NCBI GenBank assembly: GCA_019614645.1
Contig: JABWDB010000021.1
Coordinates: forward strand, 1-64,000
Length of the DNA: 64,000 bases
Reading direction: 5' to 3'
Origin: Stratiolaelaps scimitus
Lineage: Eukaryota; Arthropoda; Arachnida; Mesostigmata; Laelapidae
The position numbers and the translations under genes were made by a program. A model generated the notes under the pieces. The model was not told the DNA's origin and searched no databases. It saw only the letters and a program-made list of their open reading frames with translations. Positions 23,701 through 33,800 of this stretch are shown here, in pieces (within the stretch, counting starts at the first letter, position 1; every line of letters begins with the position of its first letter).

Positions 23701-25410
23701 AGCGATAAGCAGAAAGTATTAGCTACAACAAGGGGTTGCTTTTCTTCAAAAAGGGAGGCAAATCTGTAGCAAAATAATCCATTTGTGACATTTTCTGAGA
23801 TGAACTTCTATAGATTGGTAGTCCTGTCTTGTTATTGAATCTACATGATCAGCCAGAGATATTTTAACATGGACATATATTAAAATGAAATATATAGATA
23901 AGAGTTTCTCTGAGGAAACTGAATATACAATGACGAAGTGGGGATGGTTTGAACCTTCAGCTTTCGTTGAATGGTTTGATAGTTTGTAAATTGTTAAACA
24001 ACTTCCCGAAACTCGTTAATTGTTAATATTATTATTATATTTAGGTGTCTCCAACGATACGAGGTGCGAACGCGTAAATGACAATGGAATGAGAAAATAG
24101 CAGTCGAGTTCAATTCACGTACTCGACTAAGGCTAAACCACCCCTGTGTTCTCCCAGTGCTGAATGTCAGGTTTTGTGCCTGAGTTTGCTGTTAGAAGTT
24201 TATGAAAACACTCAGAGTGATGAGGTAAAGGGGAGCAGAACAATCTTAATTATCTTGAAGAGGCACTTTCTAACCAGTTGCGATCTCCCCATGTGAAAGT
24301 TCTGCCCTTTGCTCTCTATCATGGAAGGTTGCATTAGTTGGTCGCATACTGAATGATGAAATCACAAGAAGGAGCAGAAGAAAGTACTAATCTGAAGGAC
24401 GCTCACATAGTAATTGCTGAAGTAAATTGTACCGTTAACTGTTACCATGCATTGTCACATTATATATATAGCTAACACTTAAAACAATAGAATACATTTG
24501 AATTCGAAAATTAATCTATTGCTGTGTAATTCTGTACTATCCAGTTTTAAAAATTCCTAGAATAGATTCGAGTCTGTCCAAACCTTACTTATATGGGTTT
24601 CTTAGAAACATTTCGTAAGTTTAGTGTTGGCTGCGTGATTGGAATATACATAAAATGCCGTTACATTATACTGATACAACATATTTGTTTACACATGCGG
24701 TATTTGTAGGTGGGCAAGACCAACTGGACAACATCGAAGGTGGACGCATCCTGATGAAAAGACTGTACGCGGACGTGGAGACAGTTGGCCTTTTGACTCC
24801 CATAGTTTCTGCCGAGTCAGGGGACAAGTACGGCAAGACAGGGGCTAGCCCAATATGGTTATCGTCAGACAAAACTTCAGCGTATGATCTTTACCAATTT
24901 TTCTTACGCATGTCAGATACTGATGCAGAACGGTTTGTCCACATGTTTGTGTTTGCCGAGAATGAAGATTTACAAGAGCTTGTCCAAATGCACCGTAACT
25001 ACCCAGAAAAACGATTATGCCAGGAAAGACTAGCGACGGACATTACAAAGCTTGTGCACGGACAAGAGGAATTGAGTCTGGCTATTAAGGCCACTGAACT
25101 ACTCTTCGGGAACAAGCTGGAAGTTCTTCATCAGTTCACTCTTGAAGACTTTCAAAAAGTATTTACGGGGGCTGCCTACGTTGAAATACCGCGTCATCTA
25201 AGAGATGAATCGAGTGCCGATCTGGTTTCGTTAGCAATGCAAGCAAAATTATTTGCAACAGAAAGAGATGCTAAGAGAATTATTAGTAATGGGGGATTGT
25301 ACTTAAATATGAAAAAAGTTTCACATATTCCGAAAGACATTGAGCTGTCTAAAGGAATTACGTTAGCGAGAGTTGGAAAGAAAAATTATACTCTGATTCA
25401 GTGGGTATAA
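20765..25410 (+). CDS. YARS2: Mitochondrial tyrosyl-tRNA synthetase-like, full length
   Basis: Exons 20765-20913, 21168-21449, 22173-22429 and 24710-25410 give 462 aa; an upstream in-frame ATG at 20717 would give 478. I prefer 20765 because it starts a basic, Arg-rich leader (MLALLHRRHPFRQY). Intron positions and phases (2, 2, 1) equal those of the minus-strand copy, and exons 2 and 3 have exactly equal lengths (282 and 257 nt). Exon 2 is about two-thirds identical in protein by eye. The C-terminal S4-like region is present (AKLFATERDAKRIISNGGLY, then ARVGKKNYTLIQW). Several catalytic positions are unusual: GFDTTSDSLHIGN, LGDFTANIGDPSG, GGQDQLDNIEGG, and DKYGKTGAS where the family has a GKSAGN loop. 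It is probably expressed, given the intact frame. Confidence 0.85.
22990..23310. repeat. Minisatellite of about 15-16-bp units in intron 3
   Basis: Imperfect units of the form GAATGTTTTGAATTTC or GAATGTTTTGGATTT repeat some 20 times. They account for part of the expansion of this intron (2280 bp against 117 bp in the paralogue). Confidence 0.85.
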
Positions 25411-25529
25411 ATGTAACTAGAACATGCAATCAAGTCCAAGCCTCGTGCTCTGCTTAGAGAAGGCTGTTCAAATAACTTTTTATTCCATGGCCATAATTTC
25501 CCAGGGCTTTTCTATTGCCAGTGAGTAAA

Positions 25530-25539
25530 AATAAATAAA
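25530..25539 (+). promoter_or_regulatory. Polyadenylation signal (overlapping AATAAATAAA)
   Basis: Lies 120 bp after the TAA of the plus-strand synthetase, which fits its 3' UTR. Confidence 0.6.
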
Positions 25540-25559
25540 GTTGAAGGGAAATTATTTAC

Positions 25560-26597
25560 TGATATATTTCTTACACACTGTATTTCCTCACGGATCTGAA
25601 GAGGTTAATGAATCTGATAAAACACAAATGTCTATATGCGTGTGAGTGTGTCACATGTCCCCGAAATAGGAAACTCGACCAACACCTTAATATTTGAACC
25701 CGAAATATGTCTTTCTTAATCGAAGCCTTTACCACAATTCCGAGTGACTTGTTCGGTCAAATCCTATGAAGCTTATTGCTATGACATGAATCCAAATAGA
25801 AAGGATGATGTACAACAATCTACTGAAGTTAATTTAACGTTGTCCATTCTAGCCTAAATTTGAGTTGAAGATTGAGCTGATTAACGATAATTGAGGTTGC
25901 CTACAATTACTGAATTCGATACCATGGGTATCCAGTGTCACCTCATGCTGTGGGGCGACTTTGGACAACATTCAAATCTGAATTCGTCGATATCACTATG
26001 TCTATCGAAATAATGCTAGGCTAATACTTATGTTATCATTGTATACCAGAGGTGCATTGTTTAAAATTCTTCTATTTACTCCTTCCTTGACGCAGTCAAC
26101 ACAAGAAATATTGGAGGACCTGAAACTGCTCCCCACCAATACCTACACCAATGGGTCTCGCCCGTGGTGCGGTGGAAACCACATAAATGTAACTAAGTAT
26201 AATTGAATGAGTAAATCATTGCGAACGAGATTGCGTTCCCTCGTACCTTCGTAAGTTCATATTTGCAACTTGCTCGATGCGCAGACCATCGACTTCATCT
26301 CCAACTTTTCTTACCTCGCATTTAACTTTTATTATTCATTCCCTTTTCCCCAAAGTTGACGCATATCCAATAATAACAATAAATAAATACATTTAAGTAA
26401 ATAGGTCCCTTTAATTCTAAATATAGTATTAATTTTATGAAACGATAACATGTTCGACTTAGCTTAAAATGGCAGTGGACATGTATTTCAATATTGTTGA
26501 AAAAAGTATAATGTAGACATATCGTAAAGAAAGAAAATCACTTTGCGAGGTGACTTTTCCCAATATTTGGTTAGTATTACTATACTTTCATTATGAC
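25560..26597. other. No recognised gene
   Basis: Ordinary AT-rich sequence without a family motif in any frame that I can see. Confidence 0.4.
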
Positions 26598-26904
26598 TAC
26601 AGTGGTGTGCACAAACTTAAGACACACCTATATTTCAACAAATCGTTACAAAAAATACACATATGAGGCATTTATTGTGTATCAGGTTAATGTATGTGTC
26701 AAATAACATACCACAAAGAACAGCGCATATGACGGCGCAAATAGCCTGCTTCAATGAAATGTATCATTTCTCGGGTGTGGAAAATGATAAGTCACCCTCA
26801 GTTATCGATTGTTTTCGCTGGCTTGATTCTCACTTTCTTGTGCTAATTTGTACCGTGTGGCACGTCCTCGCTAATTATAGCGTTAATTATTCGGTTTGGC
26901 ATAC

Positions 26905-27493
26905 AATCAACCATATTTAGTAAAATCTGGGCGCTGACCCCTTCCCAGACCTCCAACAACGCCGCTTTTAATGCCTCCACAAATGTATACTGCTGATTCG
27001 ACGCATATACTCGTCAGACAAGGATGGCTAAGAGGTTTTCCATCGGGTTGAGCTCCGGAGAATACGCTGGTCATTCTACCACTCACGTGTACTCGCGCTG
27101 ACATTAATTGTTGGAAAATAATTGGCAGTCGATGAAATCTGGCCTAATCAGTAGTAGATTGTCGGTCAACATCGGCTGATAGTCTTCGCTATTCATTCGA
27201 GACGAAAGCGAGTGCGAGTTTGCCATACTCCCCAAACTATAAAGCATACTCCGCCGAAATTGCGCTTCGAGAAGTGCCGCTACAGACCTTTTCTGTACAG
27301 TTCGCTGGCAGACCTTTTCTGGACGTCCCTTGGACGCATTAGCACCATGCCTCGTCGGAATGCGTATATAATTTCACACTGCGCAACGACTGTTCCCAAT
27401 TTCGCTGGTAATTGCAGCCAGTGTCTCTCCTGCTCGGTGTGAAGAAGTAATAACTGCTTTCTCCGTATCAGTAAGGCTCGAAGCTTGTCCCAT
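26905..27493 (-). pseudogene. Tc1 transposase relic, internally deleted
   Basis: The N-terminus reads MGQASSLTDTEKAVITSSHR, the start of the paired-like helix-turn-helix of Tc1 transposases. The C-terminal part near 27080-26905 reads WPAYSPELNPMEN followed by RVYASNQQYTFVEALKAALL in broken frames. The DNA-binding linker and most of the catalytic core are missing. Confidence 0.75.
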
Positions 27494-27643
27494 GACTACA
27501 GTACAGCGTGAATGCTCAAAACAAATTGGATAAACTAAGCGAAAACACACGATAACTGAGGGTGACTCATCATTTTGCACACCCGACAAATGACACATTG
27601 CATTGTAGCAGGCTGTTTGCGCCGTCATATGCACTGTTCTTTG

Positions 27644-28293
27644 GGTTTTTTTTTTGTTTTGTTTTGGAACACACTATAAAATGCATACGCACTAACCCCG
27701 GGCTTCACACAAATGGGTTTTGCCCGACAGTGTGGCCCATTGCTGGGTCCACTAAAAGCAGTGATGTCCATCCCCCAGTCATCCCCGGAACACAGAGAGT
27801 ATTACTTCGGCGGAGGTGAGTCTCCTTCATGCTCCTATGAGGGTTGTACAATGACGGGGGCCGCCCTACGTTGAAGCTCCAGCTCATTTTTCTTCTTGAG
27901 AATCCTTTCCACCAGGCTGCAGCCCCGGTCCCACACCTGCTCGTCTTCCAGCATGGCGGCGATGAGGCCATGCACCTTCACAGCATCTGCGAGTACAGGC
28001 GATCCTTCCCGAGCGCCAGCGAGGGTTGGGCAGTCGCAGATGGTGTGTGTTACAGCATCAACAACGCCCGTGTCGCACATGACGTATGTGGGATCAGGGA
28101 CTTTCTTTATCTATTTCAGATACTTTTGGAAGCATCCGTGACCCGTCAGCACCTGAGTCACGTAGTATGTGGTGTCACCGTGTGGTCTGGTGAACCACTT
28201 GACCAGATCAGGGATGAGATGACGAGTCCACGCGCCTGGAGCTGTGTCCGGAAGATTGGTCCATTCCTGTTGCCAGTCGCGCAGCGTCTGGAA
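27644..28293 (-). mobile_element. R1-type LINE 3' end inserted in Tc1 element 1
   Basis: On the minus strand the frame begins near WQQEWTNLPDTAPGAWTRHL, then YYVTQVLTGHGCFQKYL. After a frameshift it reads PTYVMCDTGVVDAVTHTICD, then the C-terminal helix LVERILKKKNELELQRR. This order is typical of the end of R1-clade ORF2, whose zinc-finger histidine and cysteines are in part retained. An A-rich tail (with AAAACAAAACAAAAAAAAAA) ends the insert at low coordinates. TGTTCTTTG flanks both sides (27635-27643 and 28294-28302) as a target-site duplication. Confidence 0.85.
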
Positions 28294-28535
28294 TGTTCTT
28301 TGTGGTATGCATGTTATTTGACACGTACATTAATGTGATACAGAATAAAAACCTCAAGTGTGTATTATTTGTAACGGTTTGCTGAAATATAGGCGTGTCG
28401 TAAGTTTAGACACACCACTGTATAGGCGAGGCATACTATAAAAGAACTTTAATGATTTCGTCATTTATTATCTATTTATATTATGTATTGTTAGTTGATC
28501 CAGTTTGTGTTAAGCATTCACGCTGTACTGTAGTC

Positions 28536-29712
28536 ATGGGACACTCTTCGAGCCTTACTGATGCAGAGAAAGCAGTTACTACCGCTTTACACCGAGCAGG
28601 GAAGGGACAGGCTGCAATTGCCAGAGAAAGTGGCAGAAGTCTTTGCGTAGTGCAAAATTATTTACGCAGTCTGTCGGCGTATGGTACTAATAAGTCCAAA
28701 GGACCTCCACGAAAGGTCAGCCAGCGAACGGCCATGCACATTTGTCGATTGGCCTCGAGGTCGACCATAACTTGTGAAGCAATTACGCAAGGGTTAAACC
28801 TTCGGTTCATAGATAAACAGTTTTAAGGACAATTAAGCGTTATCCGTATATCATTCTGGCTCAAATAAAAAGAGAACCTCACCTTCAATAACGCCACATG
28901 ACTGCCCGATTAAACTTCGCTCGCAACAATATCGACAGAGATTGGAAATTGCTAAGTTTTGGGGCAACGTTTTTTAAAGAGTATTCTGTGGGTGCAAATC
29001 TATTTAAAAGGTACTGCGTTGTTTCGAATCGTCTTCAGTGACAAAAAGAAGCTCAATTTGGACGGGCCAGCTGGGTTTAACGCTTGTTGGCATGTACGTA
29101 AAGAGTCGTGGTACTTCTCAAAGCCCAATTTCGGTGGCGGGATGCTGATGGTTTGGACGGGCCAGCTGGGTTTTGGACGGGCCAGCTGGGTTTAACGCTT
29201 GTTGGCATGTACGTAAAGAGTCGTGGTACTTCTCAAAGCCCAATTTCGGTGGCGGGATGCTGATGATTTGGAGAGCTTGGCCAACTCGTACTTGCTTTCA
29301 TCTGATATCAAGAGAATAGCGAAGACTATCAGCAGATGCTGACCGACAACCTACTGCCGTTTAAGTGTGGATTTCATCGACTTCCAATTATTTTCCAATA
29401 TGGTACGCTTCAATTTACGAAGACGCTTCAATTTACGTCAGCGCACGTACACGTGCGCTAGGACGGCATGAAGTTGAAACCCTAGAGTGGCCAGCATGTT
29501 CTCCCGACCTCAGCCTGATGGAGAACCGCGGGGGCATTCTTGCCCGACGAATATATGCGTCGAATCGACAGCATACATCTGCGGAAGCACTAAAGGATAC
29601 GTCGCTCGAAGCCTGGGTCAGCGACCAGATCCTGCTGAGTCTCGTTGATAGTATGCCAAAACGAACCTTTAACGTTATAATTAGCAAGGGCGGGGCCACA
29701 GGTACTAATTAG
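28536..29712 (+). pseudogene. Tc1-like transposase pseudogene with 91-bp duplication
   Basis: The start MGHSSSLTDAEKAVTTALHR, then QAAIARESGRSLCVVQNYLR and GPPRKVSQR, is the helix-turn-helix and GRPRK-type hook of Tc1 transposases. After stops, the catalytic core continues with FSDKKKLNLDGPAGFNACWH and YFSKPNFGGGMLMVW. Near the end it reads LEWPACSPDLSLMEN and then SLVDSMPKRTFNVI. The QQDNA block with the second catalytic Asp is destroyed by a small duplication near 29405-29435. A perfect 91-bp direct duplication (29060-29150 and 29175-29265) lies in the core. It is clearly inactive. Confidence 0.85.
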
Positions 29713-29823
29713 AACAGGAGAGCGAGAACCAACTCAGCTAGAACAGTTGATAACTGAGGGTGCCTTATCATTTTGAATACCCGAAAAAAGACACATTTCA
29801 TTGTAGCAGGTTGCATGAGCCGT

Positions 29824-29998
29824 CGAGTACGGTAGCGTGGTGCATTCGTGAGCGCCTTACAATCGGAGGAGACGCGTAGGTACACGAGTTCGATCCCCGC
29901 GGTTGCATATTGGCATTTAGGGGTCCGTCTTACGAAACAATGCTAAAAATCAGTACCGTGGAGTTCAATGTTGGTTTGAGAGTCAGCTCGAAAACCTT
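29824..29998 (+). repeat. tRNA-derived SINE, family A, copy 1
   Basis: The head has GTAGCGTGGTGCATTCG (A-box region) and GAGTTCGATCCCC (B box), followed by a body CCGTCTTACGAAACAATGC ... CAGTACCGTGG ... GAGAGTCAGCTCGAAAACC. It is flanked by the 16-bp target-site duplication AGGTTGCATGARCCGT (29808-29823 and 29999-30014, one mismatch). Other copies are at 51763, 62065 (minus) and 32518 (minus, truncated). Confidence 0.9.
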
Positions 29999-30439
29999 AG
30001 GTTGCATGAACCGTAATATGCGCTGTTCTTTGTGGTATGTATGTTATTTGACACGTACATTAATCTGATACAGAATAAATTATTGAAATGTATGCTCTTT
30101 GTAACGATTTGTTGAAACATAGCGTCTTAAGTTTATGAACACCACTGTATATTAAGCCAATCCTGACCATATAGGATTAAACATAACGCATATTTAGCAT
30201 CATTACTGAAGTGGGCATTATTAGTCTTTCCCTATTGTTGTGATGTCCTATCTTAATGTAATAATAATTGTATTGCAATTTCCGTTAGTGGATCGGCAGA
30301 TGCTCAAGTATCATTTCTATTCCTTTGTTGGCATCCTTGTCTGCATTTACCTGGTTTGCTCCTCCGCAGTCTATCTCCGCCCATACTACTGGAGCATATC
30401 ACCGGGTCGACGATTGCTTCTCACTCCAGCGGTTAATCT

Positions 30440-30858
30440 CATTATGACTTTGCAGTATCAAGAATCTTGCTCCTTCTTCTTCCAGTGCTGTCAGGCGATG
30501 TGCTTCGAGCTTCCGTCTCGCAACCGTCACCAACAACCCCGATTACCCCTACCCCTGCCCCGGCCCGCCTTTTCGTCAAATGGCCCTTTCTCAATAAGCA
30601 AGGACGACTCTCACTCACACTAGCTCTTTCCCCATGGTCTTTTATTATTCGGGCTGCGCTGACATTCACTTCCAGGAATCGCAGCCTTATGTGAGAGCTG
30701 GTCGGTGCTGGTGGTGGCGGTTTGTGCTGTGCTGTGTGTGCTGCGTGGTGAGAGGAAGAGGCTACCGCTGTTTCATCGTCGCTGGACTCTCGATCGTTTG
30801 AGGCGATTCGTGGAACCGGGCGCGTCACTCGTAGCTTGGAGTGCCTGCTAACAGCAGC
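30440..30858 (+). promoter_or_regulatory. Probable promoter and 5' UTR of the STAT gene
   Basis: A locally GC-richer block precedes the proposed STAT start. It includes CTGGTGGTGGCGGTTTGTGC-type sequence and CGCGTCACTCGTAGC just before the ATG. No TATA box is obvious. The transcription start cannot be fixed from sequence. Open frames on both strands here are low-complexity and not convincing. Confidence 0.45.
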
Positions 30859-33800
30859 ATGGAGGTACGTACGATTAGGATTACTGACAAAGTTTTGTTG
30901 AGTGAACAAACTAAAGTTAAGCCATTCGATAATCGTGAAGTCAACAGCCAGGTTGCCCGCCATTTTGATGTCGATGGATCTACTTCGAAGATTGAATGGA
31001 ATATCCACCCAGAAATACCTTGCGCGGGGTTGTCTATTCATGGACAGTAGCCGCGAGGCCTGTCTAGGAGTGTGCAATGTACACTACTATGTGTCGTTAC
31101 CGTCATTTAGCATTTGAGTCACCGACCCTCCAGATCATGTGCTTGTACGCTGTGGATAGCTTTAGCTCATTGAGATCCTCATTTCGTCCCCAATAGCCTA
31201 AAACCGTATGTTACTACGTATTTCCTCTTATCGGTGCCCTTGGTGACTATCACCGCTGAAAAGCCGAATATGAACGCCGTTTCCAGTTGTAGGATGGGTA
31301 ACCTGAAGCGCTCAGTACTCCTTTGCCGGCCTGGTCCTAACTACGTCACTAATACCAGTCTCTCAGTGGTTGTTCTCTAGGCAAGTACTTGCCCTGGCGA
31401 TCAATGAAACACACGTTTTACGGTTCAATTGTGTTTTTCAAAGATATACTATTTTCGGGGTTAGTGGGTACTAGATTTGCATATATCGGCTGGGGATGAT
31501 CATAATGGACACCTGGGAGGTTATATTGTACGTACTGATTGAACGTTGCCGCCCTCTCCTCGAAAGCACGAGAGCTTTGAAAACTTGCTTGACGCGAATT
31601 TTATTACTCTGAAGTAGATATTGCAATCGGCAGTTCACCAACATAGGATTAGAGTGACAGCAGAGGGATCCAGTTTGCAATCCTTTTTGCAAAACCTGAA
31701 TTGAGTAGTCGGGTTTACTCCGCGCTCATTCTCCATTTAGCTAGTTGCTTCCATCTTCGCAACATCAGTTTGGATACATTTATGTGAAACAATGTTAAAA
31801 TGATGGTCCTGAACTGTACTTCATGACAGTAATTGGAAAAATAATAGTATGAATTCCTTTTGTATTGCCAAAGGTTGCGTTGGTATTTTTGAAAATAGGA
31901 ACGCCACAGGGGTAAATTATTGAGTCGAGTAAAAATCTCGTTTATGTTTAAATGGGTGTATTTCAAATATGAAATTTATGTATATTATCAAATAATTACA
32001 CAGTTGTGCGCCCTACATGTTTTTTCACATTCGACATCACATACGAGATGTGATCCAAATTGTTGGTTCTCTGCTAAGGTAATTTGTATGTATGTAAAAA
32101 TACTTGTTAACAAACTCGGCTTTTAAAATTTTATGAGAGATTCGAATTCTGCGCCGTCAAGTAGATCACAAGCCTTTTGAATAGCTACAATGCCTCCCTC
32201 AATTTTTCATGGTTTTATTACTTTCCTGATAACAAAATTTTGACTTCATTTATAGGCTCTCAAGAGAATGTGTCAGTTGGGGATAACCAGATTCTTGCAC
32301 ACATTTTGGTCAAGAGTTGTATGCTTGTATCCAAGAGTTGTGCTTACTTTAAATGATGCATTTTTGCGGCTGCTGTATTAAATAGCCTATTCACTAGTTT
32401 CTTCCTAAAATATGTACACATGCAACTTCTTTTATGAACTGAGCAATTAATTAAAACATTCTGGAAATTACCTGCACGTAGTTGTAGGACAACGGCAAAC
32501 CTTTATTATTAAAAAAGGTTTTCGGGCTGGCTCTCAGCTAACATTTAACGTCCACGGTACTGCTCTTAGCAATCTTTATTATTACACCTATATTATTTAT
32601 ATTTTCGTAAGGGTCGCTTAAGGCTAATAATTTTAGCTCATTTGACCTATTAGTGTTATGACAGAAAAGAGTACCCGATCGAGCTCGCGAGATAGAAATA
32701 GCTCAACTTTCAATAAGATAAGCTATGTCTAAAAATTACTGTCAGTTGTTATGATTTATATATGCCGGCTGATAGGGATATATCGTAACAACACACGATT
32801 AATCATCCGCTGGGTTTATTGTATTCCAAAACCTGTCATATCGCGTAATAATACTTAGATTGTGGATCGGGGTTACTGGTATTTTTTCCCTCTGAACGTT
32901 GTAAATTTATGAAGCGAATCATCTTCATGTTAGGTTCTGTGGGTATTTGGATACTGCATTGCTCCATTTCAAAACCTGCTGATTATCAGTTTTTGGGTTC
33001 TGATACACGAGGCGTGGACACATATTTTTTTCTGCTTCTAGTTTACTTATTTATCCATTAAATTAAAAGACTTGACGACATTCGATATTGTTAAATTTAA
33101 TTATCAAGAAAGGCTGACAAGCGTATCATTTGATGATTAAATATTTATTATCACTGTTCAGCATCTAACTTTCGAATTTCATCAAGAATTAAATAAAAAA
33201 GTTTAACATAACTTAATCCGCATATAGGATTGTTCAAAGACTTTGTCTAACTCAGTTTTGAAAATTAAAGGAGTCACTGTTCAGAATTTTAATTTCGGAC
33301 AAGCATAAGCTGCAACAACAGAAGTGCAAAGATCCCCATTATCAAAAACAGATGTCTATCTTTAGAGAGGGGAGATTATACAGAATGACGCGCTCCGAGC
33401 TATTACTGGTAAAACTCGAAGAGACTCAGTTGCAGACGTCCTAGTGAAATTTGACCTTCCTTCGCTGACGACATTGCACTCAATTCACGTCGCTCTTCTT
33501 GCTTTCAAGATACACAAGGGCATTGTGCCTACAGACGCTGCTCTTCCGATAAAAGCCTGCACCAAACGAACTGCTCGTAGAGCGACAGTGTTCATGACAC
33601 CTCTGGCTATTAAAGAATCAAGCCGCCATACTCTCGCTTACCGCCTGCCGTCAATCTGGGGTTCTTTGCCTAGAGAGATTCGGTCTCTCACCTGTGTTAA
33701 GAAATTTGCTTTCGAAATAAAAAAAAAAGGCTAAAATCTTATTTGATCCAAATCCAGTAAACCACTTGTAGTTATCTTGTTCAATATGACTTTGTGATAT

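Larger units (their letters stand above)
26600..28420 (-). mobile_element. Tc1-like DNA transposon 1 (with nested LINE)
   Basis: The ends are inverted copies starting CAGTGGTGTG..AAACTTA and reading on through TATATTTCA and AACCGTTACAAA. TA dinucleotides lie immediately outside (26598-26599 and 28421-28422), as expected for Tc1/mariner target sites. The inverted homology continues for more than 100 bp. Inside is a minus-strand transposase relic (27493-26905). A LINE is inserted in the right arm at 27644-28293. Without the LINE the element is about 1.17 kb, so it is internally deleted. Confidence 0.8.
28490..30147 (+). mobile_element. Tc1-like DNA transposon 2, 5' truncated (with nested SINE)
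   Basis: The right end (about 30015-30147) repeats the right arm of element 1 and ends CACCACTG followed by TA. The left end lacks the CAGTGGTG terminus and starts in sequence equal to the 5' leader of the transposase of element 1 (AAGCATTCACGCTGTACTGT). A SINE interrupts the right arm at 29824-29998. Elements 1 and 2 thus lie head to head between outer inverted ends at 26600 and 30147. Confidence 0.75.

Noticed and set aside
27644..28293. Host gene with zinc finger inside the Tc1 arm
   Set aside because: The residue pattern, A-rich tail and 9-bp target duplication identify a LINE 3' end.
30442..31077. 211-codon minus-strand frame opposite the STAT first exon
   Set aside because: It is antisense to the STAT 5' region, low-complexity, without homology or splice sites that would make sense.
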